Shown here in pieces: positions 21,824-29,852 of a DNA stretch of 64,000 bases. Under the pieces are notes generated by a model that did no database searches, was not told the origin of the DNA, and saw only the letters and a program-made list of their open reading frames with translations. This DNA is from Labilithrix sp. (lineage in GTDB: Bacteria > Myxococcota_A > Polyangia > Polyangiales > Polyangiaceae): NCBI GenBank assembly GCA_019637225.1, contig JAHBWC010000019.1:1-64000 (forward strand), given 5' to 3'. The translations under genes were made by a program, and so were the position numbers. Position 1 is the stretch's first letter; each line of letters opens with the position of its first letter.

Positions 21824-23110
21824 TCACTTCGGGTCGGGCCCCGGTCCGGGCCCCGTCACGGTCTTGCAGCCGAGGATGATCTTCACCTTGCCGTTCGGGT
21901 CGGCCTTCAGCGTGTCGCACGAGCTGCCGTGGAGAATGACCTTCTTCGGCGCCTTCGGATCGTCGTAGGTCCAGCCGTTGGTCGCGTTCTGGGTGACCTG
22001 CGAGCTCTGACCCGAGCCCGACGTGTAGACGACGTTGACCTTCGCCGGATCGACGTCGCCGGAGTTGAAGGCGAGCGCGAGCTCGCAGCTCGAGACGGTG
22101 TCGCGGATCTTGTTGATGGCGGCGAGAAAATCCGCCTGGATCTGCTGCGCGGTCTTCGTGCCCGGCGTGATCTGGAAGTGACAGGGGAAACCCGTCTTGT
22201 CCAGGTCGCTCCAGTTCGTGTTGCATCCCGGAGCCGCGGTCCCGCCCGCCTCGGCGAGATCGCCGACGAAGACCTCGTCGTAGACGTTCGTCGCCGACGC
22301 GTTCTCGTCGCCGATGCCGACGGCGAACGTGAGCACCGAGGGGGTGCCCGCGAGCGCGGTCGTGGCGGCGGTGAGGCACGCCTGCTTGCCGTCGGTCGGA
22401 ATGCCGTCCGTCATGACGACGAGCACGTACTTGCCTCCGGGCTTGACCGGCGCCGCGGGCGTGTACGCCTTGAGGATCGGCAGCTGACCGTTCATCGAGG
22501 CGGCGAGCGGCGTCCCCCCGTTGGCGAAGATCGGCGGCATGACGCGATTCTTCAGCGCCGTCGCGTGCGCCGTGTCGACGAACGAGATCGCCACGTCGGT
22601 CTGGTTCGCGGGCTTCGTCGCGGTGCTCGAGAAGAGGTACATGCCGACCGCGAGGTTCGGGTCGGGCTTGGTCGCGAGGTCGTCGACGAAGGCCGCGAGG
22701 GCGCCGCGGAGGGCGAGCCACTTGCGCCCGGTCAGGCGGTTGCTCGCGTCGGGATGCGGATCGTTCTCGCGCTCCCCGGCGACGTACCCGTTGCCGCTGC
22801 TGTTCACGCCGTCCATGCTGCCGGAGCCGTCGACGACGAGGAGCATGTAGACGGGGATGCGCTCGGCCTCGGCGCTCGCGGTGGCGCACTCGCCGGCGTC
22901 GCCGCCGTCGCCGAGGTCGCCGCTGCTGCTGCCGCCGCCGCCGTCCTCGGCGTTGGGATCGAAGCCGCTGCTCGAGCCGGTGCCGCTGGTCCCGCTGCTG
23001 CCTTGATCGCCGTCGCTGAACGTCGAGTCCGCGCTGCTCCCGCAGCCCTGACCGAGAGCCGCCGCGGCGGCGAAGACGACACAGCTCGAGACGAAGGTGA
23101 TGTGCTTCAT
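21824..23110 (-). CDS. VWA domain lipoprotein
   Basis: This 428-aa protein has a signal peptide with Cys23 (ALGQGC) and a low-complexity Ser/Gly/Asp linker (25-75). The VWA domain has an intact MIDAS DGSGSM (Asp94) and conserved VVMTDGIPT and AVGIGDE strands. A C-terminal beta domain with Cys follows, ending in Pro/Gly. This is the myxobacterial type of single VWA lipoprotein, presumably surface or periplasmic and metal-binding; its ligand is unknown. GGAGAGG before the ATG at 23110 supports this start over an in-frame ATG 5 codons upstream. Confidence 0.88.
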   Translation of the reverse strand: MKHITFVSSCVVFAAAAALGQGCGSSADSTFSDGDQGSSGTSGTGSSSGFDPNAEDGGGGSSSGDLGDGGDAGECATASAEAERIPVYMLLVVDGSGSMDGVNSSGNGYVAGERENDPHPDASNRLTGRKWLALRGALAAFVDDLATKPDPNLAVGMYLFSSTATKPANQTDVAISFVDTAHATALKNRVMPPIFANGGTPLAASMNGQLPILKAYTPAAPVKPGGKYVLVVMTDGIPTDGKQACLTAATTALAGTPSVLTFAVGIGDENASATNVYDEVFVGDLAEAGGTAAPGCNTNWSDLDKTGFPCHFQITPGTKTAQQIQADFLAAINKIRDTVSSCELALAFNSGDVDPAKVNVVYTSGSGQSSQVTQNATNGWTYDDPKAPKKVILHGSSCDTLKADPNGKVKIILGCKTVTGPGPGPDPK

Positions 23111-23323
23111 GGAAAGCCTCTCCACGGCGCGCGCGCCGCAACCCCCCGCGCCACACCTCGCTGCCCGACTCCTGCAGCGAGACGCCTACGTAGCGTAGCA
23201 CCACGGACCACGAAGCGCGCGGGCCGAAGTGGACCGAGCGCTTCGCGCCTCGCGGCAACGCACCTGGTGGAACGCCGATCCAGGGGCTGCGCCTCGCGAC
23301 GGTTCGCCACCCGGCGGGCGTGT

Positions 23324-24361
23324 ATGGTGGGTCACGTGGGACAACGCAGCTCGACGGAGACGCTCTTCGGCATCGTCGCCGCCTTTCTCGAGCGGCGGAC
23401 CTGGACGCAGGCCGAGCTGGCGCGGAAGCTCGAGACGCGCGTGGAGACGGTCCGCCGCCAGCTCGGCGAGCTTCAGGCGGCCGGGCTGAAGCTTCATCGC
23501 GAGGAAGACCACCCGCACGTCTACTGGAGCGTGCCGAAGAACTGGATCCCCGGCGCCCTCGCCTTCAGCGCCGAGGAGGCTGGAGAGGTACTCCGCCTCG
23601 TCTCCCGCGCGCCGCGCGGTGCCCTCCGCGAGCGCGTCGTCAAGATGGCGCTGGCGCGCCTCGCGAACCTCGGCGACTCGAACGCCGCCTTCGATCCGGA
23701 CGCCGTCCGCGCCGCCGGGATCACGGCCGACGAGGAGCGCTGGCTCGCCGTCGTCGAGGACGCGGCGGCCGGCAAGGTGACGCTGGAGATGCGCTACTAC
23801 TCGGCGAGCCGCCGTCACGAGTCGAGGCGCCACGCCTCCGTGCAGCGGGTCGAGGTCGGCGGGCGCCCGCAGTTCGTGGCGATCTGCCATCGCGCCGGCG
23901 AGCTCCGTCGCTTCCGCGTCAGCAACGTCTTCGATGCGCGGCTCGCGCCCGCCGAGCCGTTTCGGCCGGCCACCGCGGCGGCGCTCGCGACGTTCGACCG
24001 CGAGAGCTTCGGCGGCTACCACGACGTCGGACCCGCGGTGCGGTGCGCCTTCGTCGTCCGGGACCCCGAGGCGGCGTGGGTCGCGAAGAACCTCCCCGAC
24101 GAGCGCATCGAGCACGAGCCCGCCGAGGGCGGCGGGGTGCGCTTCTCGATCGAGACGCCCGGCGTGGCGGCGCTCGCTCGCTTCGTCGTGGGGCTCGGCG
24201 AGGTCGGGCGGGCGGAGACACCGGAGCTCGCGGCGGAGGTCCGGGCGATCGCGCGCGCCGCGCTCGCGAACGCGTCGGACGTCCGCGACGACGTCCCGCC
24301 CTCGCGCGCTCCGCGCAGCAGCCGCCGCGGCCGGACGGGCCGCACGACGCCGCCGACCTGA
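23324..24361 (+). CDS. WYL-domain transcriptional regulator
   Basis: This 345-aa protein has an N-terminal helix-turn-helix (residues ~5-65, WTQAELARKLETRVETVRRQ). A WYL domain spans ~140-215 (KVTLEMRYYSASRRHESRRH, then PQFVAICHRAGELRRFRVSNVFD). A WCX-like C-terminal extension follows (~235-320). WYL domains bind ligands such as nucleic acids, and many of these regulators control defence or DNA-repair genes. No defence operon is adjacent; its nearest neighbour is the convergent short WYL-family gene 16 bp away. Confidence 0.88.
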   Translation: MVGHVGQRSSTETLFGIVAAFLERRTWTQAELARKLETRVETVRRQLGELQAAGLKLHREEDHPHVYWSVPKNWIPGALAFSAEEAGEVLRLVSRAPRGALRERVVKMALARLANLGDSNAAFDPDAVRAAGITADEERWLAVVEDAAAGKVTLEMRYYSASRRHESRRHASVQRVEVGGRPQFVAICHRAGELRRFRVSNVFDARLAPAEPFRPATAAALATFDRESFGGYHDVGPAVRCAFVVRDPEAAWVAKNLPDERIEHEPAEGGGVRFSIETPGVAALARFVVGLGEVGRAETPELAAEVRAIARAALANASDVRDDVPPSRAPRSSRRGRTGRTTPPT

Positions 24362-24377
24362 GCGGCGGGCGCGGCCT

Positions 24378-24920
24378 TCAGCGCGCGTGCGCCGCGAGCA
24401 CCCGTCGCGCGCGATCGGCGATCTCGCGCCGGAGCGCCGGCGGCGCGAGCACCTCGACGTCGTCGCCGTGGCCGAGGAGGAGCCGGCGCGTGACGGGCGA
24501 GTCGTCGACGGCCGCCGCGACGACGACGAAGAGCGGATCGCGCGCGTCGGCGGAGACCTGCGCGCGGCGGGCGCGGAGGCGCCCCCACACGAGGTGAAGC
24601 GCGATCTTGCGGACGCGGAGCGAGACGTCGATCCCACCGGCGTCGGCGGCGTGAGCGGCCGTCGGGCTCCGGTGGGGCGCGGGTACGTCGAACGCGGAGT
24701 CGGCGTCCTCCGACCAGCGCCAGCCGTACGGGCGGGCGCGCTCGTCGGCCACGATGGGGAAGACCTCCGCGAGCTCGACGAGGTCACGCTGGATCGTGCG
24801 CCGGTGGACCTCGATCCCCCGCTCGCGGAGGCGCGACTCGATCGACCCCGTGTCGATGCGCCGCGGCGATCTCGGGAGCATCGTCAGGACATGCCATTGG
24901 CGCAGGATCGTGGCGCTCAT
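24378..24920 (-). CDS. Short WYL-family regulator lacking the WYL domain
   Basis: This 180-aa protein starts like a normal WYL regulator: winged HTH with IESRLRERGIEVHRRTIQRD, wing PYGWRWSED and a FDVPA-type linker. It then passes within about 15 residues to a WCX-type C-terminus (SLRVRKIALHLVWGRLRARR through VVVAAAVDDSPVTRRLLLGHG). The ~150-residue middle part with the WYL domain is absent, and the frame is intact. It is either an internal deletion product that still works as a DNA-binding dimer, or a decayed gene. The coding bias looks normal. Confidence 0.75.
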   Translation of the reverse strand: MSATILRQWHVLTMLPRSPRRIDTGSIESRLRERGIEVHRRTIQRDLVELAEVFPIVADERARPYGWRWSEDADSAFDVPAPHRSPTAAHAADAGGIDVSLRVRKIALHLVWGRLRARRAQVSADARDPLFVVVAAAVDDSPVTRRLLLGHGDDVEVLAPPALRREIADRARRVLAAHAR

Positions 24921-25018
24921 ACGGAACGACGTACGGCGTCGTGACCGGCGAAGAGCTCACGCGGTTGGACGTCGCTGCTTGCGCGTTCAGCACTTCACTA
25001 GGTCGATCGTTTCACGGC

Positions 25019-25041
25019 CGTGCGACACGCCGTGTCGCACG
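25019..25041. promoter_or_regulatory. 23-bp perfect palindrome upstream of short WYL-family gene
   Basis: Two 11-bp arms (CGTGCGACACG and its complement) flank one central base. It lies about 100 bp upstream of the short regulator start and about 67 bp after the end of the 25108-25851 gene. No T-run follows, so an operator is at least as likely as a terminator. Confidence 0.5.
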
Positions 25042-25107
25042 CGCGCGGAGCGGCCCGCGCGTCCGTTCGCGTGTGCGTCGCGCGAGACGAGTCGAGCGAC
25101 GGCGCGC

Positions 25108-25851
25108 TCACCCGTTGAGGAGGAGCTCCGCGCCGGCGACGACGGTGACGACGGCCCCGGAGAGCCAGAGCGCGGTCGACACGCGGCGCTGCCCAGCCGT
25201 GCCCGCGGGGCGCGACGGCCACGTCCACGTCGGACCGACCACCGCCGCGACGAGCGAGACGACGACGAGGCCGAGCGCGAGGAGAAAGTCGTGGTTCGTC
25301 GAGCTCACGCCGCCCGCGACGGTCGCGGCGAAGACGGCGAGCACGAAGAACACGAACGCGAGCAGCGCCGTCGCGATCGCGCGGCCGACGAGGTGCGTCG
25401 TCGTGCGAGGCGGCGCCGCGAGGACGCCCCGCCGGACGCCCGCGATCCACGCCGCGAACGTCGTGAGCAGCACGACCGCCGCGGCGATCGCCGGAGGGAG
25501 CGGTCCGCCGCTCATCCACGACGTCGTGAACTGGCCGGCCACCACGAAGGACCAGAGCAGGACGGCGAACACGCTCACCGCCGGGCCGAGGATCGGCCAC
25601 GGCCGACTCCCCGCGGCGCGCGCGTACGGCTCGAACGACGGCGCCTGCCCCGGCGGGACGCGGTACGGGCCGGCGGGCACGAGCGCGCTCCCGGCGGGCG
25701 CGGGCGCTGCCGGCGGCGCGGCTTGCACCGGCACGGCTTGCACCGGCGGCGCGGCTTGCACCGGCGGCGCGGCCGGCAGCGACGGCGGGGCGGCCGGGAC
25801 CTCGGGTGCGGTCGCCTGGAGCGACGGGACGGACTCGTTCGGATCGCTCAT
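25108..25851 (-). CDS. Small multi-pass membrane protein, last gene of FecR-VIT-VWA operon
   Basis: This 247-aa protein has an N-terminal ~85 residues rich in Pro/Ala with repeated APPVQA units, presumably disordered, followed by five hydrophobic segments. It overlaps the stop of the 1334-aa gene by 4 nt (ATGA), so it is tightly co-expressed with the two large VWA proteins and may anchor or export them. The family is not recognised. The Pro/Ala tail could span part of the envelope. Confidence 0.8.
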   Translation of the reverse strand: MSDPNESVPSLQATAPEVPAAPPSLPAAPPVQAAPPVQAVPVQAAPPAAPAPAGSALVPAGPYRVPPGQAPSFEPYARAAGSRPWPILGPAVSVFAVLLWSFVVAGQFTTSWMSGGPLPPAIAAAVVLLTTFAAWIAGVRRGVLAAPPRTTTHLVGRAIATALLAFVFFVLAVFAATVAGGVSSTNHDFLLALGLVVVSLVAAVVGPTWTWPSRPAGTAGQRRVSTALWLSGAVVTVVAGAELLLNG

Positions 25852-28800
25852 TCGAAGGTCTCCCCGTTCCAGCGGAGCTCGGCGCCCTTGTCGCCCGGTC
25901 CGACGTCGACCTCGCGCGTGACGAGCCTCGCCTGACCGCGCTCGCCGCCGAGGACGAGCGCCGTCACGAGGCCTCGCGTCGGCCTCCCACCCGCGATGCC
26001 GGCGGCGCGACGGAGGCGGATGCGCGCGACGCCGCCGCCGCGCTCGATCCGCACCGCGGAGAGCCCCATCGCCGACGCGTCGAGATCGGCAGGCAGCTCG
26101 TCCTTGTCCTTGTCGCGCCGCGCGACGTACACCTGCACCGGATCGTCGAGGAGCGGCGTCCGGACGAGGATGACGCTCGCGACGTCGGGCAGCGCCGTCT
26201 GCGCGAGCCTGCGCGCGAGCAGCGCGTCGGTCTCCGCGCCCGGCGAGCCCTGGCGGGCGGCGGCGATGAGCGAGGCCCCGACGATCGACGCGAGCTCCCC
26301 GAGCCGTCCGTCGTCGCCTCGCCCGCCGGTCTGCGCGACCCGATCGAGGAGGCGCGTCGCGACGTCGAGCCGCCCGGCCCCGGCGTGGGCGAGCGCGAGC
26401 CGCAGGGCGACCGCCGGCTCGTCGGGCATGGCCGCGTCGAGGCGCTGGTAGGCCGCGAGGGCGTCCTCGTAGAGCCCCTCGGCGCGAAGGCGATCGCCGA
26501 CGTAGCCGAGCGTCCAGGGATCGCGCGGCGCGCGCTCGACGAGCTCTCCGAACGCGCGCCGCCCCTCGGCGTCCATTCCGAGACGGCGGAGCGCCGAGGC
26601 GCACTCGGCGAGGAGGCCCGCGTCGGCGAAGACGTCGCCGCGGATCCGGTCGATCGCCTCGAGGAGCCCCGGACGGTCGCCCGTCGCCTCGAGCAGCGAG
26701 AGCGACAGCCGCCGCCCGAGCGGGCTGTGCGGCGCGAGGCGCAGGAAGCGCCGGAGGACCGCGCGGCGCGCCTCGTCGGTGCGCGCCGCGCGGTAGGCCG
26801 CGTCGAGGGCGCGATCGATCTTCGGCTCGTCGTCGATGAGCAGCCGGCGAAGCTGCTCGGCGTCGAGGGCGCCCAGGTCGACCTGACGGACGAGCTCCTG
26901 CTTCACGAACGCCGCGGCGTCCGTCTCGCCCTGGCGCGACAGGGTCCGGACGAGCTCGGTCCCGCTCGAGGCGCTCATGCCGGCGACGAGGATCCCGAGC
27001 AGCGTGCGGCGATCGCTCCAGGTCGGCAGCTCGCACGCCCGCGCCGCGACGGCGTAGTCGAGGGTCGCCTTCGCCTTGCGCGCGCGCCAGATGCCGCGCC
27101 GCACGGCCAAGGGCAGCGTCGACGCGACGCTGCACTCGGTGCGCCGCGAGGCCTGGCCCGGCGGGAGCGAGACGTCGTGCGTGAACGCTACGCCGACGCC
27201 CGCGGCGAAGAACGGGATCGCGTCGACGACGACGCGGACGCAGCGGTCGAGGACGGGATCGTCGTCGGCGGGACGCGAGGCCGTGACGACGACCTTCGTC
27301 GCGCGGCCGGTGGCGGCGACCGAGACGTCGACGCGGAGATCGCCGGTCACGCCGGGCTTGATCGACGCCCGCGCGTCGCGACAGGCGACCATCGCGCCGA
27401 TCGAGTCCTCGATCGCGTGACGCGCCGCGATCTCCGCGGCCTCCTCGATCGAGGCCTCGCCGTCGAACACCGCCGGGGGCTCGAGCAAGAGCGACGGCGG
27501 CGGAGGGGCCGGCTCGACCTTGCTCGCGAACGCGGCGTCGAGCGCCGGTGAGAGGCCGAGCAGGCGGTCTTCCCACGGCACCGACGCGGTGGCGCCGTCG
27601 AAGAACCACCCGGTCCAGGGCGTCATCAGGCTCGCCTTCGTGGCGAGCGCGATCGCGGGCTCGATCCCGTCGGCGTGCGTGATGCTCTCCTCGATGCGCT
27701 CCCGTGCCCAGCGACGCGCGACGTCGGCGTCGGCCGGCGCGGGCACGAGCGCGAGGGCCCGCGTCTCCTCGACGAGCTCGGTGCCGCGACGGTAGCGGAG
27801 CGCGATCTCCCTCGGCAGGGCTCCCCGGAGGCGCCCGGCCACCGTCAGCGTCGAGCCCGCGAGCACGGTGCGCGCGTCGCGCGGATAGACGCGGTCGACC
27901 GTCGGCCCGAGGACGACGGAGACGTCGCGGAGCGTCGGCGCGAGGGCGTCGGCGACGAGCGCCGAGGCGGCGCGCGCGGCGTCGGGACGATCGAGGACCT
28001 CGTAGACGGGCCCCGCTCCTGCGACGAGCTCGGCGAGCATCCAGCGATCCGCTCCCTGGCCGACGGCGATGGCGCCGAGGCGCGGCACGCCGCTCGCGCG
28101 TCGCGCGAGGCGCCTGCGAAGGTCGCGCGCCGTCGTCTCGCCCACGGTGGGCCGGCCGTCGCCGAGGTAGACGACCATGCCGCTGCCGGCGCGCTCGGCT
28201 CCGTCGCGCTGGCCGTCGAGGAGATCGGCGGCGCGCTCGAGGCCGAGCCCGAGGTTCGACGCGCCGCCCGCGCGGACCGCGGCGAGCTCCCGCTGGATGC
28301 GCGCGCGGAGCTCGGGCGTCACCGGCGACGGCTTGTCCGGCCCGACGACGGCGGTGCCTTGATCGGCCGCGAGCACCACGACGGCGTCTTTCGGACCGAG
28401 CGAGCCGAGGAGCGCGTCGACGGCGGCGCGCTCGGTCTCGAGGAGCGCTGGGCCCACGCTGCTCGACGTGTCGACGACGAGCGCGAGGGTCGTGCCGGTC
28501 TCGGCGAGGTCGGGGACCTCGGTGCGGACGAGGAGGTACGGGTCCTCGTTCGGCCCGGCCTGCTCGACGTACGCGCGCGCGGCGCCGGGCCGGACGACCG
28601 ACGGGACCAGCTCGACGACGAGATCGCCGGTCGGACGCACGTCCGAGCGGCGAAGCTCGATCGCTCCGTCCACGATCGCCGCGCCGGCGCTGGCGGAGAG
28701 CCACTTCGCGGGGGAGCGGGACGAGACGCGGACCGACAGACCGCCGACCATCGGCGACTCCGTCTCGCTCGCCATCGGGAAGCGGTACGTGGCGCGCCCG

Positions 28801-29852
28801 TCGACCTGCGAGAGCCACTCGACGTAGTCGACGACGAGGTCGACGGAGGAGCCGGCGCGCACGTTCTCGAGGGTGCCGCGGAGCCATCCCCCGCCGGCCC
28901 ACTCGAGGCGGCTCGCCGTGCTCGAGCCCGGCCGGCGATCGCCCGGGCCGAGCGCCGCCGAGCGCTCGTTGGGCGACCCCTCGTCGAGCCGCGCGACGCG
29001 CGAGACGACCGCTCCCTCGGGCAGCGCCATGCGAACGTCGGCCACGACGTCGCGGTCGGAGCCGTTGAAGTACGTCGTCCGCGTGCGCGTGACGGCGAGC
29101 TCGCCTTCGATCGTGACGTCGACCTTCTCGGAGCGCACCACGAGAGGCGCGCCGGGATCCGCCTCGCCTCCTCCGGGCGTCGCCCAGAGCTCGGCGATCG
29201 CGCTCGCAGGCGCGCGCTCTCCGGACCACGGGACGGCGAGGCCGCCCGTCCAGTCGTCGAACGCGGTCTCCGGCGCGACCTTGGCGCCGTCGCCGCGGAG
29301 CGTGGCGGTCTCGCCGCTCGGGACATGGACCGATTTTCCCTTCGACGCGAGCACGAGCTCGCCGCGCGCGCAGTACACGCTCGGCGCGCCGCGGGTCCCG
29401 TCCTCGGCGTCGAACGCAGCCGCGCTCGAGACGACGGTGGCGACCGTGCCGCGGACCTCGACCTCGGTGCGCGAGGAGGCGCCCGCCTGGACGAAGACGC
29501 GCCCGCGCGTGAGGGTGAGCCGCTCGCCGCGAAGCGCGAGCTCGGTGGCGCCGTCGACGACGACGACCGTGCCGTCGTCGAGCCGGACGCGCGCGCGTCC
29601 CCCGGCGGCGGTCTTCACGTCGTCGCCATCGTCGAGACGCACGGCGCCGCGCACCTCGCGCCCGCGCACGAACACCTCGGCGTGGAGCGAGCGGAGATCG
29701 CCCACGGTCGTCTTCACGCCGGCGATGTCGACGGTCCTCCCACCGCGCGACGTCACGCCGAACCAAGCGCCCAGCGCCGCGCCGAGCGTGAGGACCGCGA
29801 TCGCGGTCTCGAACCGAACGACCTTCGCGACGACGCGTCGAAGCGTGGACAT
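25848..29852 (-). CDS. FecR-VIT-VWA-TPR membrane-anchored giant protein
   Basis: This 1334-aa protein starts with one membrane helix (~15-33). A FecR-like beta region follows (~40-200, ending FDDWTGGL). A VIT domain (~235-345) is weaker than that of its neighbour. A VWA domain has an intact MIDAS DTSSS (Asp461). A diverged AgmX/TonB-C-like domain (~815-895, GDLRVDVSVAATGRATKVVV, DRCVRVVVDAIPFF) follows, then TPR-like helices (~900-1230) and a C-terminal beta domain. It has the same domain order as the upstream 1562-aa protein and shares a TGATG junction with it, so the two probably arose by duplication and work together at the envelope. No enzyme motif is seen. Confidence 0.85.
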   Translation of the reverse strand: MSTLRRVVAKVVRFETAIAVLTLGAALGAWFGVTSRGGRTVDIAGVKTTVGDLRSLHAEVFVRGREVRGAVRLDDGDDVKTAAGGRARVRLDDGTVVVVDGATELALRGERLTLTRGRVFVQAGASSRTEVEVRGTVATVVSSAAAFDAEDGTRGAPSVYCARGELVLASKGKSVHVPSGETATLRGDGAKVAPETAFDDWTGGLAVPWSGERAPASAIAELWATPGGGEADPGAPLVVRSEKVDVTIEGELAVTRTRTTYFNGSDRDVVADVRMALPEGAVVSRVARLDEGSPNERSAALGPGDRRPGSSTASRLEWAGGGWLRGTLENVRAGSSVDLVVDYVEWLSQVDGRATYRFPMASETESPMVGGLSVRVSSRSPAKWLSASAGAAIVDGAIELRRSDVRPTGDLVVELVPSVVRPGAARAYVEQAGPNEDPYLLVRTEVPDLAETGTTLALVVDTSSSVGPALLETERAAVDALLGSLGPKDAVVVLAADQGTAVVGPDKPSPVTPELRARIQRELAAVRAGGASNLGLGLERAADLLDGQRDGAERAGSGMVVYLGDGRPTVGETTARDLRRRLARRASGVPRLGAIAVGQGADRWMLAELVAGAGPVYEVLDRPDAARAASALVADALAPTLRDVSVVLGPTVDRVYPRDARTVLAGSTLTVAGRLRGALPREIALRYRRGTELVEETRALALVPAPADADVARRWARERIEESITHADGIEPAIALATKASLMTPWTGWFFDGATASVPWEDRLLGLSPALDAAFASKVEPAPPPPSLLLEPPAVFDGEASIEEAAEIAARHAIEDSIGAMVACRDARASIKPGVTGDLRVDVSVAATGRATKVVVTASRPADDDPVLDRCVRVVVDAIPFFAAGVGVAFTHDVSLPPGQASRRTECSVASTLPLAVRRGIWRARKAKATLDYAVAARACELPTWSDRRTLLGILVAGMSASSGTELVRTLSRQGETDAAAFVKQELVRQVDLGALDAEQLRRLLIDDEPKIDRALDAAYRAARTDEARRAVLRRFLRLAPHSPLGRRLSLSLLEATGDRPGLLEAIDRIRGDVFADAGLLAECASALRRLGMDAEGRRAFGELVERAPRDPWTLGYVGDRLRAEGLYEDALAAYQRLDAAMPDEPAVALRLALAHAGAGRLDVATRLLDRVAQTGGRGDDGRLGELASIVGASLIAAARQGSPGAETDALLARRLAQTALPDVASVILVRTPLLDDPVQVYVARRDKDKDELPADLDASAMGLSAVRIERGGGVARIRLRRAAGIAGGRPTRGLVTALVLGGERGQARLVTREVDVGPGDKGAELRWNGETFE

